DNA from: Polaribacter sp.
Lineage (GTDB): Bacteria; Bacteroidota; Bacteroidia; Flavobacteriales; Flavobacteriaceae
Assembly: GCA_029238315.1 (NCBI GenBank)
Contig: JAQWGI010000021.1
Span: 1 to 64,000 of the forward strand
Length of the DNA stretch: 64,000 nucleotides
Direction of reading: 5' to 3'
Each line of letters opens with the position of its first letter. The first letter of the stretch is position 1. The position numbers and the translations under genes were made by a program. The notes beneath the pieces are model-generated. The model was not told the DNA's origin. It ran no database searches and saw nothing but the letters and a program-made list of their open reading frames with translations. This document shows positions 17,919-26,782 of this stretch, piece by piece.

Positions 17919-17949
17919 CAAAAGTAAACTAAACACTTTTGACTAACAA
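17919..17949 (-). promoter_or_regulatory. purC promoter
   Basis: Minus strand: TTG (17949..17947), a 20-nt spacer, then TACTTTTG (17926..17919), matching TTG / TAnnTTTG. The -7 element is 22 nt before the purC ATG. It lies directly after the phoH stop, so purC need not depend on the phoH transcript. Confidence 0.5.
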
Positions 17950-17956
17950 CAAAAAA

Positions 17957-18904
17957 CTACTCTGCTTCTATACTTTTATATGCAGTGATGATTCTTCTAA
18001 CCAATCTATGGCGAATTACATCTTTATCATCTAAATACACTTGTGCAATTCCATCAATATCCTTCAATGCCAATAACGATTCTTTTAACCCAGAAACTTG
18101 TTTTCTTGGTAAATCTATTTGTCCAGGATCTCCATTAATTACAAATTTTGCATGTTTACCCATTCTGGTTAAAAACATTTTCATTTGATTGTGGGTTGTG
18201 TTTTGCGCTTCATCTAAAATTACAAAAGCATTGTCTAAGGTTCTACCTCGCATAAAAGCTAATGGGGCAATTTGTATGACTCCTTTTTCTAGATGGGATT
18301 CTAATTTTTCATGCGGTATCATATCACGCAAAGCATCATATAAAGGTTGCATATACGGATCTAATTTTTCTTTTAAATCGCCCGGTAAAAACCCTAAATT
18401 CTCTCCAGATTCTACAGCTGGTCTTGTTAAAACAATTCTTCTAACTTCTTTATCTTTTAATGCTTTAACAGCCAATGCAACTGCCGTATAGGTTTTTCCT
18501 GTTCCGGCTGGACCAACTGCAAAAAGCATATCATTTTTTTGCATCATCGCAACCATTTTACGTTGATTTACAGTTTGTGCTTTTATTAATTTACCATTAA
18601 CTCCGTGCAACAAAACATCTTTTGCATTTACATCTACTTTTTCTTCTTTTCCTGTTGAAGTTAAGATGCGCTCTATACTATTTTCATCTAGTTTATTATA
18701 CTTATTAAAGTACTTAATAAGCATTTCAAAGCGTTTTTCAAATTCATCTAAAATTTCAGACTCTCCATAAATCTTTAAATTTACACCTCTTGCAACAATT
18801 TTAATTTTTGGGAAAAACTTTTTTAATAATGCAAGCGTGCTATCTTGGGTTCCAAAAAATTCTTTTGGATCAATATCGGTTAGATCAATAATTCTTTCTG
18901 TCAA
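17957..18904 (-). CDS. phoH: PhoH family ATPase
   Basis: A 315-residue cytosolic P-loop protein. Walker A GPAGTGKT (about 133-140), Walker B FVILDEAQNT and the intermediate RPAVESGENLGFLPGDLKEK motif are characteristic of PhoH/YbeZ, an ATPase tied to RNA metabolism and ribosome quality through its YbeY partner in other bacteria. The N-terminal 110 residues form the KH-like region normal for PhoH. It is divergent from the SAM hydroxide adenosyltransferase gene, an arrangement common in flavobacteria. Confidence 0.93.
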   Translation of the reverse strand: MTERIIDLTDIDPKEFFGTQDSTLALLKKFFPKIKIVARGVNLKIYGESEILDEFEKRFEMLIKYFNKYNKLDENSIERILTSTGKEEKVDVNAKDVLLHGVNGKLIKAQTVNQRKMVAMMQKNDMLFAVGPAGTGKTYTAVALAVKALKDKEVRRIVLTRPAVESGENLGFLPGDLKEKLDPYMQPLYDALRDMIPHEKLESHLEKGVIQIAPLAFMRGRTLDNAFVILDEAQNTTHNQMKMFLTRMGKHAKFVINGDPGQIDLPRKQVSGLKESLLALKDIDGIAQVYLDDKDVIRHRLVRRIITAYKSIEAE

Positions 18905-19073
18905 ATGGTTCTATTTTAATAGGTTAACAACAGTGTTATTAAAAAACAAAAAAGAGAAATAAACTATCTACTTTTTATAGAAGAAAATTACGGATAAAAT
19001 TTTAGAAATGATTAGCTTTGTTTAAAATATTTATCAACTTTTTATTCTTTGTCAATAATAAGAGTAAAAACTT

Positions 19074-19109
19074 AAAACTGTATTTAAGAGGATTCTTAAA
19101 TACAGTTTT
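19074..19109 (+). promoter_or_regulatory. Perfect 16-bp hairpin in the 5' leader
   Basis: AAAACTGTATTTAAGA (19074-19089), loop GGAT, then its exact complement (19094-19109). It ends 27 nt before ATG 19137 in the divergent phoH / SAM hydroxide adenosyltransferase gap. The U-tract is only four bases, so attenuator, operator and RNA stabiliser all remain possible. The rest of the 232-nt gap holds a lone TAGCTTTG (19013-19020) as a possible -7 element. Confidence 0.5.
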
Positions 19110-19136
19110 CCAAAACAATTAACTGGTAGTCTTTAC

Positions 19137-19967
19137 ATGTCTTTAATTACATTAACAACAGATTTCGGAACTAAAGATCACTTTGTAGGTGCTGTAAAAG
19201 GGGCTATCTACTCAGAATTACCTGATGCTAAAATTGTTGATATAACTCACGAAATAACTCCATTTAGCATTACTGAAACTGCCTACATTCTAAAAAACTC
19301 TTACAAAAGTTTCCCTGATAAGAGTATTCATATTGTTGGTGTTGATTCTGAATTGAGTCCAGAAAATAAACACATTGTTATTTTATTAGACAATCATTAT
19401 TTTATTTGTCCAGATAACGGATTAATCTCAATGATTGCATCAGAAATTAACCCTACACAAATTGTAGAAATCAACATTCATGATCGTGTAGAAAGCAGTT
19501 TTCCGGTGTTAGATGTTTTTGTGCAAGTTGCTTGTTTTATTGCTCGTGGTGGAAGTTTGGGCGTTATCGGAAAAGAAATTAAGTCTTATAAACAAATGAC
19601 TGAAATTCAGCCAAAAATAAATTCAAACGAAACGCAGATTAATGGAAGTGTTATTTATATTGACAATTATGGAAATGTCATTAGCAATATCAGTAAAAAA
19701 CTGTTTTCTGAAATTGGAAAAGGAAGAGATTTTAAAGTAATTGCAAGACGGTATTCGTTTGATAAAATTAACAAGAAGTACAACGATATTATCAATTATA
19801 AAATTGATGAAGACAGAAAACATTACGACGGCAACAGATTGGCTATTTTTAATTCTGCAGAGTTTTTAGAAATCGCAATTTATAGAAGTAATTTAGATAC
19901 TGTTGGTGGAGCCTCTTCACTATTAGGACTAAATTACAGAGATACAATTACCGTAGAATTTTATTAA
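19137..19967 (+). CDS. SAM hydroxide adenosyltransferase (DUF62)
   Basis: A 276-residue enzyme of the chlorinase/fluorinase superfamily, most of whose bacterial members hydrolyse S-adenosylmethionine to adenosine and methionine. The N terminus has ITLTTDFGTKDHFVGAVKG with the catalytic-pocket Asp and the following HEITPF. IYIDNYGNVISNI marks the C-terminal domain. The extended loop of true fluorinases is not seen. It starts a plus-strand run that leads to gldF and gldG. Confidence 0.88.
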   Translation: MSLITLTTDFGTKDHFVGAVKGAIYSELPDAKIVDITHEITPFSITETAYILKNSYKSFPDKSIHIVGVDSELSPENKHIVILLDNHYFICPDNGLISMIASEINPTQIVEINIHDRVESSFPVLDVFVQVACFIARGGSLGVIGKEIKSYKQMTEIQPKINSNETQINGSVIYIDNYGNVISNISKKLFSEIGKGRDFKVIARRYSFDKINKKYNDIINYKIDEDRKHYDGNRLAIFNSAEFLEIAIYRSNLDTVGGASSLLGLNYRDTITVEFY

Positions 19968-19985
19968 AATTTAAAGAAAATATTC

Positions 19986-20282
19986 ATGTTTGTTAGAATT
20001 GTAAAAATGGGGTTTCATGCAGAAAATGTTGATACATTTCAAGCAATATTTGATACTAAAAAAGAAAAAATAAGAGGCAATAATGGTTGTCAATTATTAG
20101 AATTGTATCGTGATAAAAACGATCCAACGATTTTTTTTACTTATAGCTATTGGCAAACTGAACAAGATTTAGAAAACTACAGAAGTTCTGAATTATTTAA
20201 AAGTGTATGGGCAGAAACCAAAGCGCTATTCAATAAAAAACCTGAAGCTTGGAGTGTAGATAAAATGGTGAGTTTACCTTAA
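19986..20282 (+). CDS. Antibiotic biosynthesis monooxygenase (ABM) fold protein
   Basis: A 98-residue single dimeric alpha-beta barrel protein. The pattern FVRIVKMGFHAENVDTFQ, then GCQLLELYRDKNDPTIFFTYSYW, then FKSVWAETKALF matches ABM-domain proteins, which include quinol monooxygenases and many of unknown role. It lies 18 nt after the SAM enzyme gene, and its stop overlaps the next start (TAATG), which indicates an operon. Confidence 0.82.
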   Translation: MFVRIVKMGFHAENVDTFQAIFDTKKEKIRGNNGCQLLELYRDKNDPTIFFTYSYWQTEQDLENYRSSELFKSVWAETKALFNKKPEAWSVDKMVSLP

Positions 20283-20812
20283 TGAATTTTCCAGCCACTT
20301 TTCCTGAATTACAAACAGAAAGACTCTTTTTACGTCAATTAAACACGGATGATGTTAACCCTATTTTTGAATTACGTTCTAGTAAAGAAGTAAACAAATT
20401 AATCACAAGAGAAATTCCGAAAGACTTAGAAGAAGCCACTGAGTTCATTAATATTTGTTATCAAGAATTTGAGAAACAAAACAGCGTTTTCTGGGTAATG
20501 CAACTCAAAGAAACCAACGAATTAATTGGTACAATTGTGTATCATAATATTTCATTAGATAAAGATTACGCAGAAATTGGTTACGAATTAAATGCGAAGT
20601 TTTATAAAAAAGGGTTTATGAATGAAGCTATACAAAAAGTAATTTCATTCGGAATTAAAACAATGAGTTTAAAAGTTATTGAAGCTTTTACGCATCAAAA
20701 TAATATAGCCTCTATTGCGTTGTTAGAGAAACACAATTTTGTTTATCAACCAGACAGAAGAGATAAAGGTTTTGAAAATAATCGTATTTTTAAGCTTATA
20801 AATAATAACTAA
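20282..20812 (+). CDS. GNAT N-acetyltransferase, RimJ/RimL-like
   Basis: A 176-residue acetyl-CoA-dependent transferase. The start LQTERLFLRQLNTDDVNPIFEL and the motif-A region EIGYELNAKFYKKGFMNEAI are typical of the RimJ/RimL branch, which acetylates protein N termini or small amines. The C-terminal ALLEKHNFVYQPDRRDKG is the usual last strand and helix. Translation is coupled to the ABM gene. The substrate is unknown. Confidence 0.85.
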   Translation: MNFPATFPELQTERLFLRQLNTDDVNPIFELRSSKEVNKLITREIPKDLEEATEFINICYQEFEKQNSVFWVMQLKETNELIGTIVYHNISLDKDYAEIGYELNAKFYKKGFMNEAIQKVISFGIKTMSLKVIEAFTHQNNIASIALLEKHNFVYQPDRRDKGFENNRIFKLINNN

Positions 20813-20813
20813 A

Positions 20814-20907
20814 CGTCATTCCGAAATGAGTTTTTTTAAACGATTGAGGAATCTTAAAAATAGAAACTAAAATCATGAGATTTCTCACAAAAAAGTTCGA
20901 AATGACA
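20814..20907. repeat. Dispersed palindromic intergenic repeat, copy 2 (diverged)
   Basis: GTCATTCCGAAATGAG on the left and TTCGAAATGACA on the right are inverted ends, with GAGGAATCTT and GAGATTTCTC inside. It is a diverged relative of the repeat at 3319. It lies between the GNAT gene and gldF and may reduce readthrough. Confidence 0.6.
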
Positions 20908-20942
20908 ACAAATAAACACATAAACAAATCAACAGTTAACCA

Positions 20943-21662
20943 ATGATTCCAATACTTAGAAAAGAATTCAATTTATTTTTTGCTTCTCCAATTGCCTATT
21001 TGGTCATCGGAGTTTTCTTGTTGGTAAATGGTTTGTTTTTGTGGGTTTTTAAAGACGATACCAATATTTTAAATGCTGGTTTTGCCGATTTAAACAGTTT
21101 CTTTTATTTAGCACCTTGGATTTTATTATTCTTAATTCCGGCAATAACAATGAAAAGTTTTGCAGACGAATTAAACGCTGGGACCATTGAAACTTTAAGA
21201 ACAAAACCAATTACAGACTGGCAAATTGTACTTGGAAAATTTACCGCTTCGCTCCTATTAATTATTGTAGCGTTAGCGCCAACTTTAACATACGTTTATA
21301 CAATTATTCAATTAGGAAATCCTGCTGGAAATCTCGATGTAGGAAGCACAATCGGTTCCTATATTGGATTGTTATTTTTAGCTGCAACGTATACTTCTGT
21401 TGGATTATTTACTTCAACATTTTCTAAAAATCAAATTGTAGCATTTATTTTGGGCGTTTTTATCACGTTCTTTTTATTCTATGGATTTGACGCCATTGCA
21501 GGATTGTTTCCAGAGAATAGTTACACTATTCAGTTGTTAGGAATCAACGAACATTTTAAAAGTATCAGTCGTGGTGTTATTGACACAAGAGATGTTTTGT
21601 ACTTTATTTCTGTGAGCGTTTTCTTTTTATTACTAACTAAAAACCAGTTACGTAATGTCTAA
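20943..21662 (+). CDS. gldF: Gliding motility ABC transporter permease GldF
   Basis: A 239-residue ABC-2 type permease with six hydrophobic segments. The start MIPILRKEFNLFFASPIAYLV and the MKSFADELNAGTIETLRTKPI loop are typical of GldF. With GldG and the ATPase GldA (not in this window) it forms an inner-membrane transporter required for gliding in Flavobacterium johnsoniae. Its end overlaps gldG by 8 nt. Whether the strain glides cannot be told. Confidence 0.9.
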   Translation: MIPILRKEFNLFFASPIAYLVIGVFLLVNGLFLWVFKDDTNILNAGFADLNSFFYLAPWILLFLIPAITMKSFADELNAGTIETLRTKPITDWQIVLGKFTASLLLIIVALAPTLTYVYTIIQLGNPAGNLDVGSTIGSYIGLLFLAATYTSVGLFTSTFSKNQIVAFILGVFITFFLFYGFDAIAGLFPENSYTIQLLGINEHFKSISRGVIDTRDVLYFISVSVFFLLLTKNQLRNV

Positions 21663-23295
21663 GAATTTACAATTTATCGCAAAATTATTGATTGGTTTAC
21701 TGTTGATAAACTTCTTAGGAAATCAATTTTACAAACGTTTCGATTTAACTCAAGATAAACGCTACACATTAACAAAAACAACAAAAAATATTGTAAATTC
21801 TGTTGACAACATTTTAAGTGTTAAAGTATATTTAGAAGGCGATTTCCCTGCAGAATTTAAACGATTACAAATTGAAACAAAACAGTTTTTAGAAGAATTA
21901 AGAGCTGTAAATTCTAACATTAGAATTCAGTTTATAAATCCAGATGCTCTTGGAGAAGATTTAATCAAAAAAGGTTTAACGCCAAGCAGATTAACGGTTA
22001 ATGAAGGTGGTAAATTATCTGAAGCCATTATATTTCCGTGGGCGGAAATCTCGTATCAAAAGAAAGGATATTTAGTAAACTTATTACCAAGTTCTAATTC
22101 AAATTCGCAAGACGAACAATTGCAAAACGCTGTTGAAAACTTAGAGTTTTCTTTTGCGAGTGCGATTAAAAACATCAGCCGAAAAAACAGACATAAAATT
22201 GCAATTCTTACAGGAAATGGTGAACTGGAAGATCAATATGTATACAGCTTTCTAAAAGATGTTTCTAGCAAATATAGTTTGGCAAAATTCACCTTAGATT
22301 CTGTGCTTACAAATCCGCAAAAAACATTGCAAGATTTAATGAATTTCGATTTGGCAATTATTGCAAAACCAACGTTGAAGTTTTCTGACAACGAAAAATT
22401 AACGCTAGATCAGTTTATTATCAATGGCGGAAAAACGCTTTGGATGATAGACAATGTACACGCAGAACAAGACAGTTTATTACAAACGGGTAAAATGTTG
22501 ACGTATCCAAGAGATTTGAATTTAACCGATTTATTATTTACCTACGGAGTAAGGATAAACACAAGTTTAATAAAAGATTCTTACGCTGCTAAAATTCCGT
22601 TAGCAACCGGAAATGTTGGTAATCAAACACAGTTTCAATATTTACCTTGGCATTTTCATCCGTTGGTAAACGGAAATGCAAATCATCCAATTACAAAAAA
22701 TATTCGTCCAGTTCGTTTACAGTTTACAACGCAAATTGACACGTTAAAAAACAGCATTAAAAAAACAGCTTTATTGGCAACTTCCTTATTATCTGGAAAA
22801 TTAGGAACTCCAAATTTTGTCGATTTAAGATCTATTGCTGATAATGAAAATCCGAATGAGTTTAGAAGCGGAAAACAACTAACTGCGGTTTTGTTAGAAG
22901 GTAAATTTAATTCGGCATACAAAAACAGAATAAAACCATTTAAAACATCGCTTTTTAAAGCGCAAAGTTTGGCAAACAAAATGGTTGTGATTGCGGATGG
23001 TGATATTGGTAAAAATCAGCTTTTAAAGAATCAACCATACGATTTATCCACAGATAAATGGACGCAAGAAACCTTTGGAAATAAAGAGTTTTTACTAAAC
23101 ACAGTAGATTATTTATTAGATGATGACGGCTTAATTAATTTGAGAAATAAATCATTAAAAATTAATTTACTAGACAAACAAAAAGCTTTTGAAGAACGCT
23201 CTTTTTGGCAGTTTTTTAATGTACTTTTGCCGTTGTTGATCTTAGTAATTTTTGGGTTTGTTTTTAATTATATCAGAAAAAGAAAATACACATAA
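21655..23295 (+). CDS. gldG: Gliding motility protein GldG
   Basis: A 546-residue membrane protein: one N-terminal membrane segment (about 8-22), a large periplasmic region of the ABC-type uncharacterised transport (GldG/Gtf) fold with YKRFDLTQDKRYTLTKTT at its start, and a C-terminal membrane helix (about 520-540) followed by a basic tail RKRKYT. It is the partner of GldF in the gliding ABC complex, and the genes overlap. Length matches known GldG proteins. Confidence 0.9.
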   Translation: MSKNLQFIAKLLIGLLLINFLGNQFYKRFDLTQDKRYTLTKTTKNIVNSVDNILSVKVYLEGDFPAEFKRLQIETKQFLEELRAVNSNIRIQFINPDALGEDLIKKGLTPSRLTVNEGGKLSEAIIFPWAEISYQKKGYLVNLLPSSNSNSQDEQLQNAVENLEFSFASAIKNISRKNRHKIAILTGNGELEDQYVYSFLKDVSSKYSLAKFTLDSVLTNPQKTLQDLMNFDLAIIAKPTLKFSDNEKLTLDQFIINGGKTLWMIDNVHAEQDSLLQTGKMLTYPRDLNLTDLLFTYGVRINTSLIKDSYAAKIPLATGNVGNQTQFQYLPWHFHPLVNGNANHPITKNIRPVRLQFTTQIDTLKNSIKKTALLATSLLSGKLGTPNFVDLRSIADNENPNEFRSGKQLTAVLLEGKFNSAYKNRIKPFKTSLFKAQSLANKMVVIADGDIGKNQLLKNQPYDLSTDKWTQETFGNKEFLLNTVDYLLDDDGLINLRNKSLKINLLDKQKAFEERSFWQFFNVLLPLLILVIFGFVFNYIRKRKYT

Positions 23296-23305
23296 AACTA
23301 ATTTA

Positions 23306-23432
23306 AAAGACCTTTCGACTCCGCTCAAGGTAACAATTTGTTATTTATTAACATTGTTGTCATTTCGAGTGAAATAAAATGAAGTCGAGAAATCTAAACG
23401 TTAGACATCTCGTCTCCGCTCGATATGACACC
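23306..23432. repeat. Dispersed palindromic intergenic repeat, copy 3 (double)
   Basis: Contains CCTTTCGACTCCGCTCAAGGTAACA (left part), then GTCATTTCGAGTGAAAT, GAAGTCGAGAAATC and CGTCTCCGCTCGATATGACA. It looks like a partial copy beside a full one. It fills most of the gap between gldG and the convergent aquaporin gene and probably supplies transcription ends for both. Confidence 0.7.
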
Positions 23433-23473
23433 CGTAGAAACTTTTTAATTATTTTTCAAAATAACAAATTACC

Positions 23474-24136
23474 TTAACAACCTTCGTTGCAACAAGTGTC
23501 ATCCTTTACTAATTTACAAGAAATCACGGCTAATAAAGCACCAATAATTGGCGCAGCAATGTATAACCATAAATGCTCGTAATGCCCAGAAACAATTGCT
23601 GGCGCAATAGAACGCGCCGGGTTCATTGAAGCTTTTGTCATGGGTCCTGCAAACATTGCTTCTAACAAAACAACACCACCAATTGCAATTCCTGCCATCG
23701 TTCCAACTTCTTTACTTCCTGTAGAAACGTTGATAATTACCAACATTAAAAAATAGGTTAAAATCAACTCTAATACAAATGCGCGCCACATATCTAATGT
23801 GGGAATTGTGGCTCCATAAAATTCGGATTCAGGAAACAAATACCACAAAATTAAACTTGCAGTTAAAGCACCTAAAATTTGTACAAAAATAAATTTCGGA
23901 ACTTCTTTCCAAGGAAATTTTTTAGCATAGGCAAAGGCAATCGTAACTGCAGGATTAAAATGCGCTCCAGAGATTTCTCCAAACGCATAAATCATTGCCA
24001 TTACAATTAATCCCCAAGTTATTGCAACACCAACATGTGTAACATCACCACCAGTAACTTCATTAATGGTCATTGCTCCTGTTCCACAAAAAATCATGGC
24101 AAAAGTTCCAATAAATTCAGAAATATATTTTTTCAT
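23474..24136 (-). CDS. MIP family channel (aquaporin)
   Basis: A 220-residue inner-membrane channel with six membrane segments. The two half-helix NPA motifs are present as HFNPAVT and SMNPARS. The Arg after the second NPA is kept. The ASMNPARSIAPAI region favours a water channel of the AqpZ type over a glycerol facilitator. The C-terminal tail is rich in Cys (DDTCCNEGC), unusual for the family. ATG 24136 is used, because the upstream frame to 24295 has poor coding character and holds the promoter. Confidence 0.88.
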   Translation of the reverse strand: MKKYISEFIGTFAMIFCGTGAMTINEVTGGDVTHVGVAITWGLIVMAMIYAFGEISGAHFNPAVTIAFAYAKKFPWKEVPKFIFVQILGALTASLILWYLFPESEFYGATIPTLDMWRAFVLELILTYFLMLVIINVSTGSKEVGTMAGIAIGGVVLLEAMFAGPMTKASMNPARSIAPAIVSGHYEHLWLYIAAPIIGALLAVISCKLVKDDTCCNEGC

Positions 24137-24156
24137 TGTATAAATTCTAACTTTGG

Positions 24157-24164
24157 CAAATATA
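24157..24164 (-). promoter_or_regulatory. -7 element of the aquaporin gene
   Basis: TATATTTG on the minus strand, 20 nt before the ATG. No -33 TTG is seen at the right distance. Confidence 0.38.
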
Positions 24165-24276
24165 CAATCTCTATTGCAACTTATTCTGAATAATTTATTG
24201 CTAGAAAAAATGTCAAATTGGTAATTTGTTACAAATGCATTATCTTTTCGTCGTTTTAAAAAAACCACCATCAATA

Positions 24277-25518
24277 ATGAAGCAATTAAAACCATTTATT
24301 TTTAGTTTATTTTTAATTATTTCTGTTTTTTCTGGATTTAAAATACATAAAAGTGAACATGTATTACAGCAATATAAAAATGATTTAATTGAACTTTCTG
24401 ATGTTACTTACGGAATTTTAAATGTTGATACTTGGGAGCATTTATTAGCCGATATTATTGTTACCAAATTAGATGATTTTGACAGCGATGAAGGCAGCGG
24501 AGAAGAAATGAAACAAAGTATTTCTGCATTGTTAAAAACATTAATTGATGATTATGAAAAAACGGTAGAGAAGAAAAATTCTGGTGGACTTTTTGCTTCC
24601 GTAAAAAACTCTTTATACGCTTCCGCTTTTGATGGAATTAGAGAAGACATTCCTGCTTTGACCGATAAAGTGATGGCTTTTTTAGATGTTAAAAACAATA
24701 AAGAAGGCATCAAACAGTACATTATTGTGCTCTTAAAAAAATACACAAGCGGCACTTTTGAAAGAACAGATTACTCAAAAGTAAATATGATTGCAGAAAA
24801 CTACGAAGGAGAAAATAGCGAGGCAACAGTTACTATTTTACATCAGAAATTAGCTGATGAAAATAGCGAGAATCAAATTTACAAAGTGCTTTTATTAATT
24901 ACATTTTTGGGGTTTATCATTCTGTTTTTCTTTTCAAAACACATTACTAAAGCAGATTATTTATTAGGAATTCTTTTTAGTTTCTTATTATTGTTTTTAG
25001 GAATTTCTCTACCAATGATAGAAATTGACGCACGTATTTCTGAAATGAATTTTTCAATTTTAGATGAAGCAATCAGTTTTAAAAATCAGGTTTTATTTTA
25101 CAAAAGCAAAAGTATTTACGAGGTTGTTACTTTAATGATGGCGCAGAAAACAATTAGTTTAATTGCCGTTGGAAGTTTAATCTTCTTGTTTAGTGTGTTG
25201 TTTCCAATTACCAAATTAATTTCATCAATTCTATATGTAATCCACAAAAAATTAAAAGAGAGTAAATTGATTCAATTCTTTATTTTTAAAACAGGAAAAT
25301 GGTCAATGGCAGATGTTTTTGTGATTGCAATTATGATGGCTTTTATTGGATTTGAAGGAATTGTAAATGATCAACTTAGTCAATTAAAAACAATTTCAGC
25401 ATCAGTTGATATTATAACAACAAATAACTCTAGTGTACTTTTCGGATTTTATGCTTTTACAGCTTTTGTAATTTTAAGCATTGCTATTTCTCACCGAATT
25501 CACAAAGAAAGAAGCTAA
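24277..25518 (+). CDS. PqiA-like (paraquat-inducible protein A) membrane protein
   Basis: A 413-residue inner-membrane protein: one N-terminal membrane segment (about 5-22), an extracytoplasmic acidic region to about residue 200, then four hydrophobic segments. The later half (LPMIEIDARI, SKSIYEVVTLMMAQ, LFPITKLISSILY) matches the PqiA domain, linked in enterobacteria to lipid transport between the membranes. Only one PqiA repeat is present, against two in E. coli PqiA, and no PqiB/MCE gene lies nearby. ATG 24277 gives a clean N-terminal anchor. Confidence 0.8.
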   Translation: MKQLKPFIFSLFLIISVFSGFKIHKSEHVLQQYKNDLIELSDVTYGILNVDTWEHLLADIIVTKLDDFDSDEGSGEEMKQSISALLKTLIDDYEKTVEKKNSGGLFASVKNSLYASAFDGIREDIPALTDKVMAFLDVKNNKEGIKQYIIVLLKKYTSGTFERTDYSKVNMIAENYEGENSEATVTILHQKLADENSENQIYKVLLLITFLGFIILFFFSKHITKADYLLGILFSFLLLFLGISLPMIEIDARISEMNFSILDEAISFKNQVLFYKSKSIYEVVTLMMAQKTISLIAVGSLIFLFSVLFPITKLISSILYVIHKKLKESKLIQFFIFKTGKWSMADVFVIAIMMAFIGFEGIVNDQLSQLKTISASVDIITTNNSSVLFGFYAFTAFVILSIAISHRIHKERS

Positions 25519-25583
25519 CTTAAAACAATTGTTGATTCATCTTTTTTGATTATTTTTAGTCCTTAATCTAAAAATTTATCAGC

Positions 25584-25811
25584 ATGAAAACAATGACTTG
25601 CAATCAATTAGGTGGCGCTTGTGATGTAACTTTTAGTGCAAATACTTTTGAAGAAATTGCAGCACAAAGCAAACAACATGGAATGGAAATGTTTCAAAAA
25701 CAAGATGCAGCGCATCTAGAAGCAATGAGAAAAATGCAAGAAATGATGAAAGATCCAAATGCAATGCAAGCTTGGTTTGAAAACAAACGCAAAGAATTTG
25801 ATGTATTGTAA
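25584..25811 (+). CDS. DUF1059-like small protein
   Basis: A 75-residue cytosolic protein starting MKTMTCNQLGGACDVTF, with two Cys (C6, C13), and continuing EEIAAQSKQHGMEMF. This is the pattern of the short DUF1059-type proteins common in Bacteroidota, whose function is unknown. The C-terminal half is Met- and Lys-rich and helical (AMRKMQEMMKDPNAMQAW). It stands between the PqiA-like gene and the dienelactone hydrolase gene, with 65 nt in front. Confidence 0.8.
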   Translation: MKTMTCNQLGGACDVTFSANTFEEIAAQSKQHGMEMFQKQDAAHLEAMRKMQEMMKDPNAMQAWFENKRKEFDVL

Positions 25812-25891
25812 ATAGCAATCTTTTATTTCTTTATTGTTTGCATCAATTCAAATTTCGTAATTTTAGAAACGAATCAACAAAAACAACGATT

Positions 25892-26776
25892 ATGAAAAAA
25901 CTAACAAAAGAAGACATATCTCCAGAAGTATTTGACTTATATGACGATTATGCACATAATAAAATTGACAGAAGAGGTTTTATTGAAAAACTAGGAATTT
26001 ATGCTGTTGCAGGAGTTACGGTTCCGGCTTTATTAAGTTTTATGTCGCCAAATTACAAAGACACCATGACGGTTTTGTTTAATGATGATCGTATTGATTC
26101 TAAATATATTAATTACGACTCTCCAAAAGGTGGCGGAAGTATCAAAGGTTTATTATCTACACCAAAAGGAAAAGGAAAATTTCCTGGAGTTGTTGTTGTA
26201 CACGAAAATAGAGGTTTGAATCCTTATATAGAAGATGTTGGAAGAAGAACTGCTGTTGATGGTTTTATTTCGTTAGCTCCAGACGCTTTAACTCCGCTTG
26301 GCGGTTATCCTGGAAATGATGATGACGGAAGAACCATGCAGCGTAAACGCGATAGAAATGAAATGTTAGAAGATTTTATTGCTGCTTATAATTTTGTAAA
26401 AAATCATAAAGATTGCAATGGAAAAGTTGGTGTAGTTGGATTTTGTTTCGGTGGATGGATATCGAATATGATGGCTGTAAAAGTGCCTGATTTAGAAGCA
26501 GCAGTTCCTTATTACGGAAGACAACCAAACGATGAAGATGCAGCATTAGTGAAAGCTCCATTATTATTACAATATGGAGAATTAGACAAAAGAGTAAATG
26601 CTGGTTGGGAAGCTTATGAAAAAGTACTAAAAGCAAATAAGATTGAACATCAAGCACATTTTTATCCAAATGCAAATCATGGTTTTCATAACAATACAAC
26701 GCCAAGATTTAAAAGAGATGCGGCCGAGTTATCTTGGAAAAGAACAATTGATTTCTTTAAAAAACATTTGTCTTAA
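25892..26776 (+). CDS. Dienelactone hydrolase family protein with Tat-like signal
   Basis: A 294-residue alpha/beta hydrolase. The N terminus carries DRRGFIEKLGIYAVAGVTVPALLSF (about 31-55), a twin-arginine motif followed by a hydrophobic segment, so export through the Tat path is likely. The catalytic triad is visible: nucleophile Cys in VGFCFGGW, Asp in YGELDKRVNAG, His in NANHGFHN. Family members open lactone rings such as dienelactone, but the natural substrate here is unknown. ATG 25892 is chosen over 25838, since the added residues lack conserved character. Confidence 0.85.
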   Translation: MKKLTKEDISPEVFDLYDDYAHNKIDRRGFIEKLGIYAVAGVTVPALLSFMSPNYKDTMTVLFNDDRIDSKYINYDSPKGGGSIKGLLSTPKGKGKFPGVVVVHENRGLNPYIEDVGRRTAVDGFISLAPDALTPLGGYPGNDDDGRTMQRKRDRNEMLEDFIAAYNFVKNHKDCNGKVGVVGFCFGGWISNMMAVKVPDLEAAVPYYGRQPNDEDAALVKAPLLLQYGELDKRVNAGWEAYEKVLKANKIEHQAHFYPNANHGFHNNTTPRFKRDAAELSWKRTIDFFKKHLS

Positions 26777-26782
26777 TCTTTT

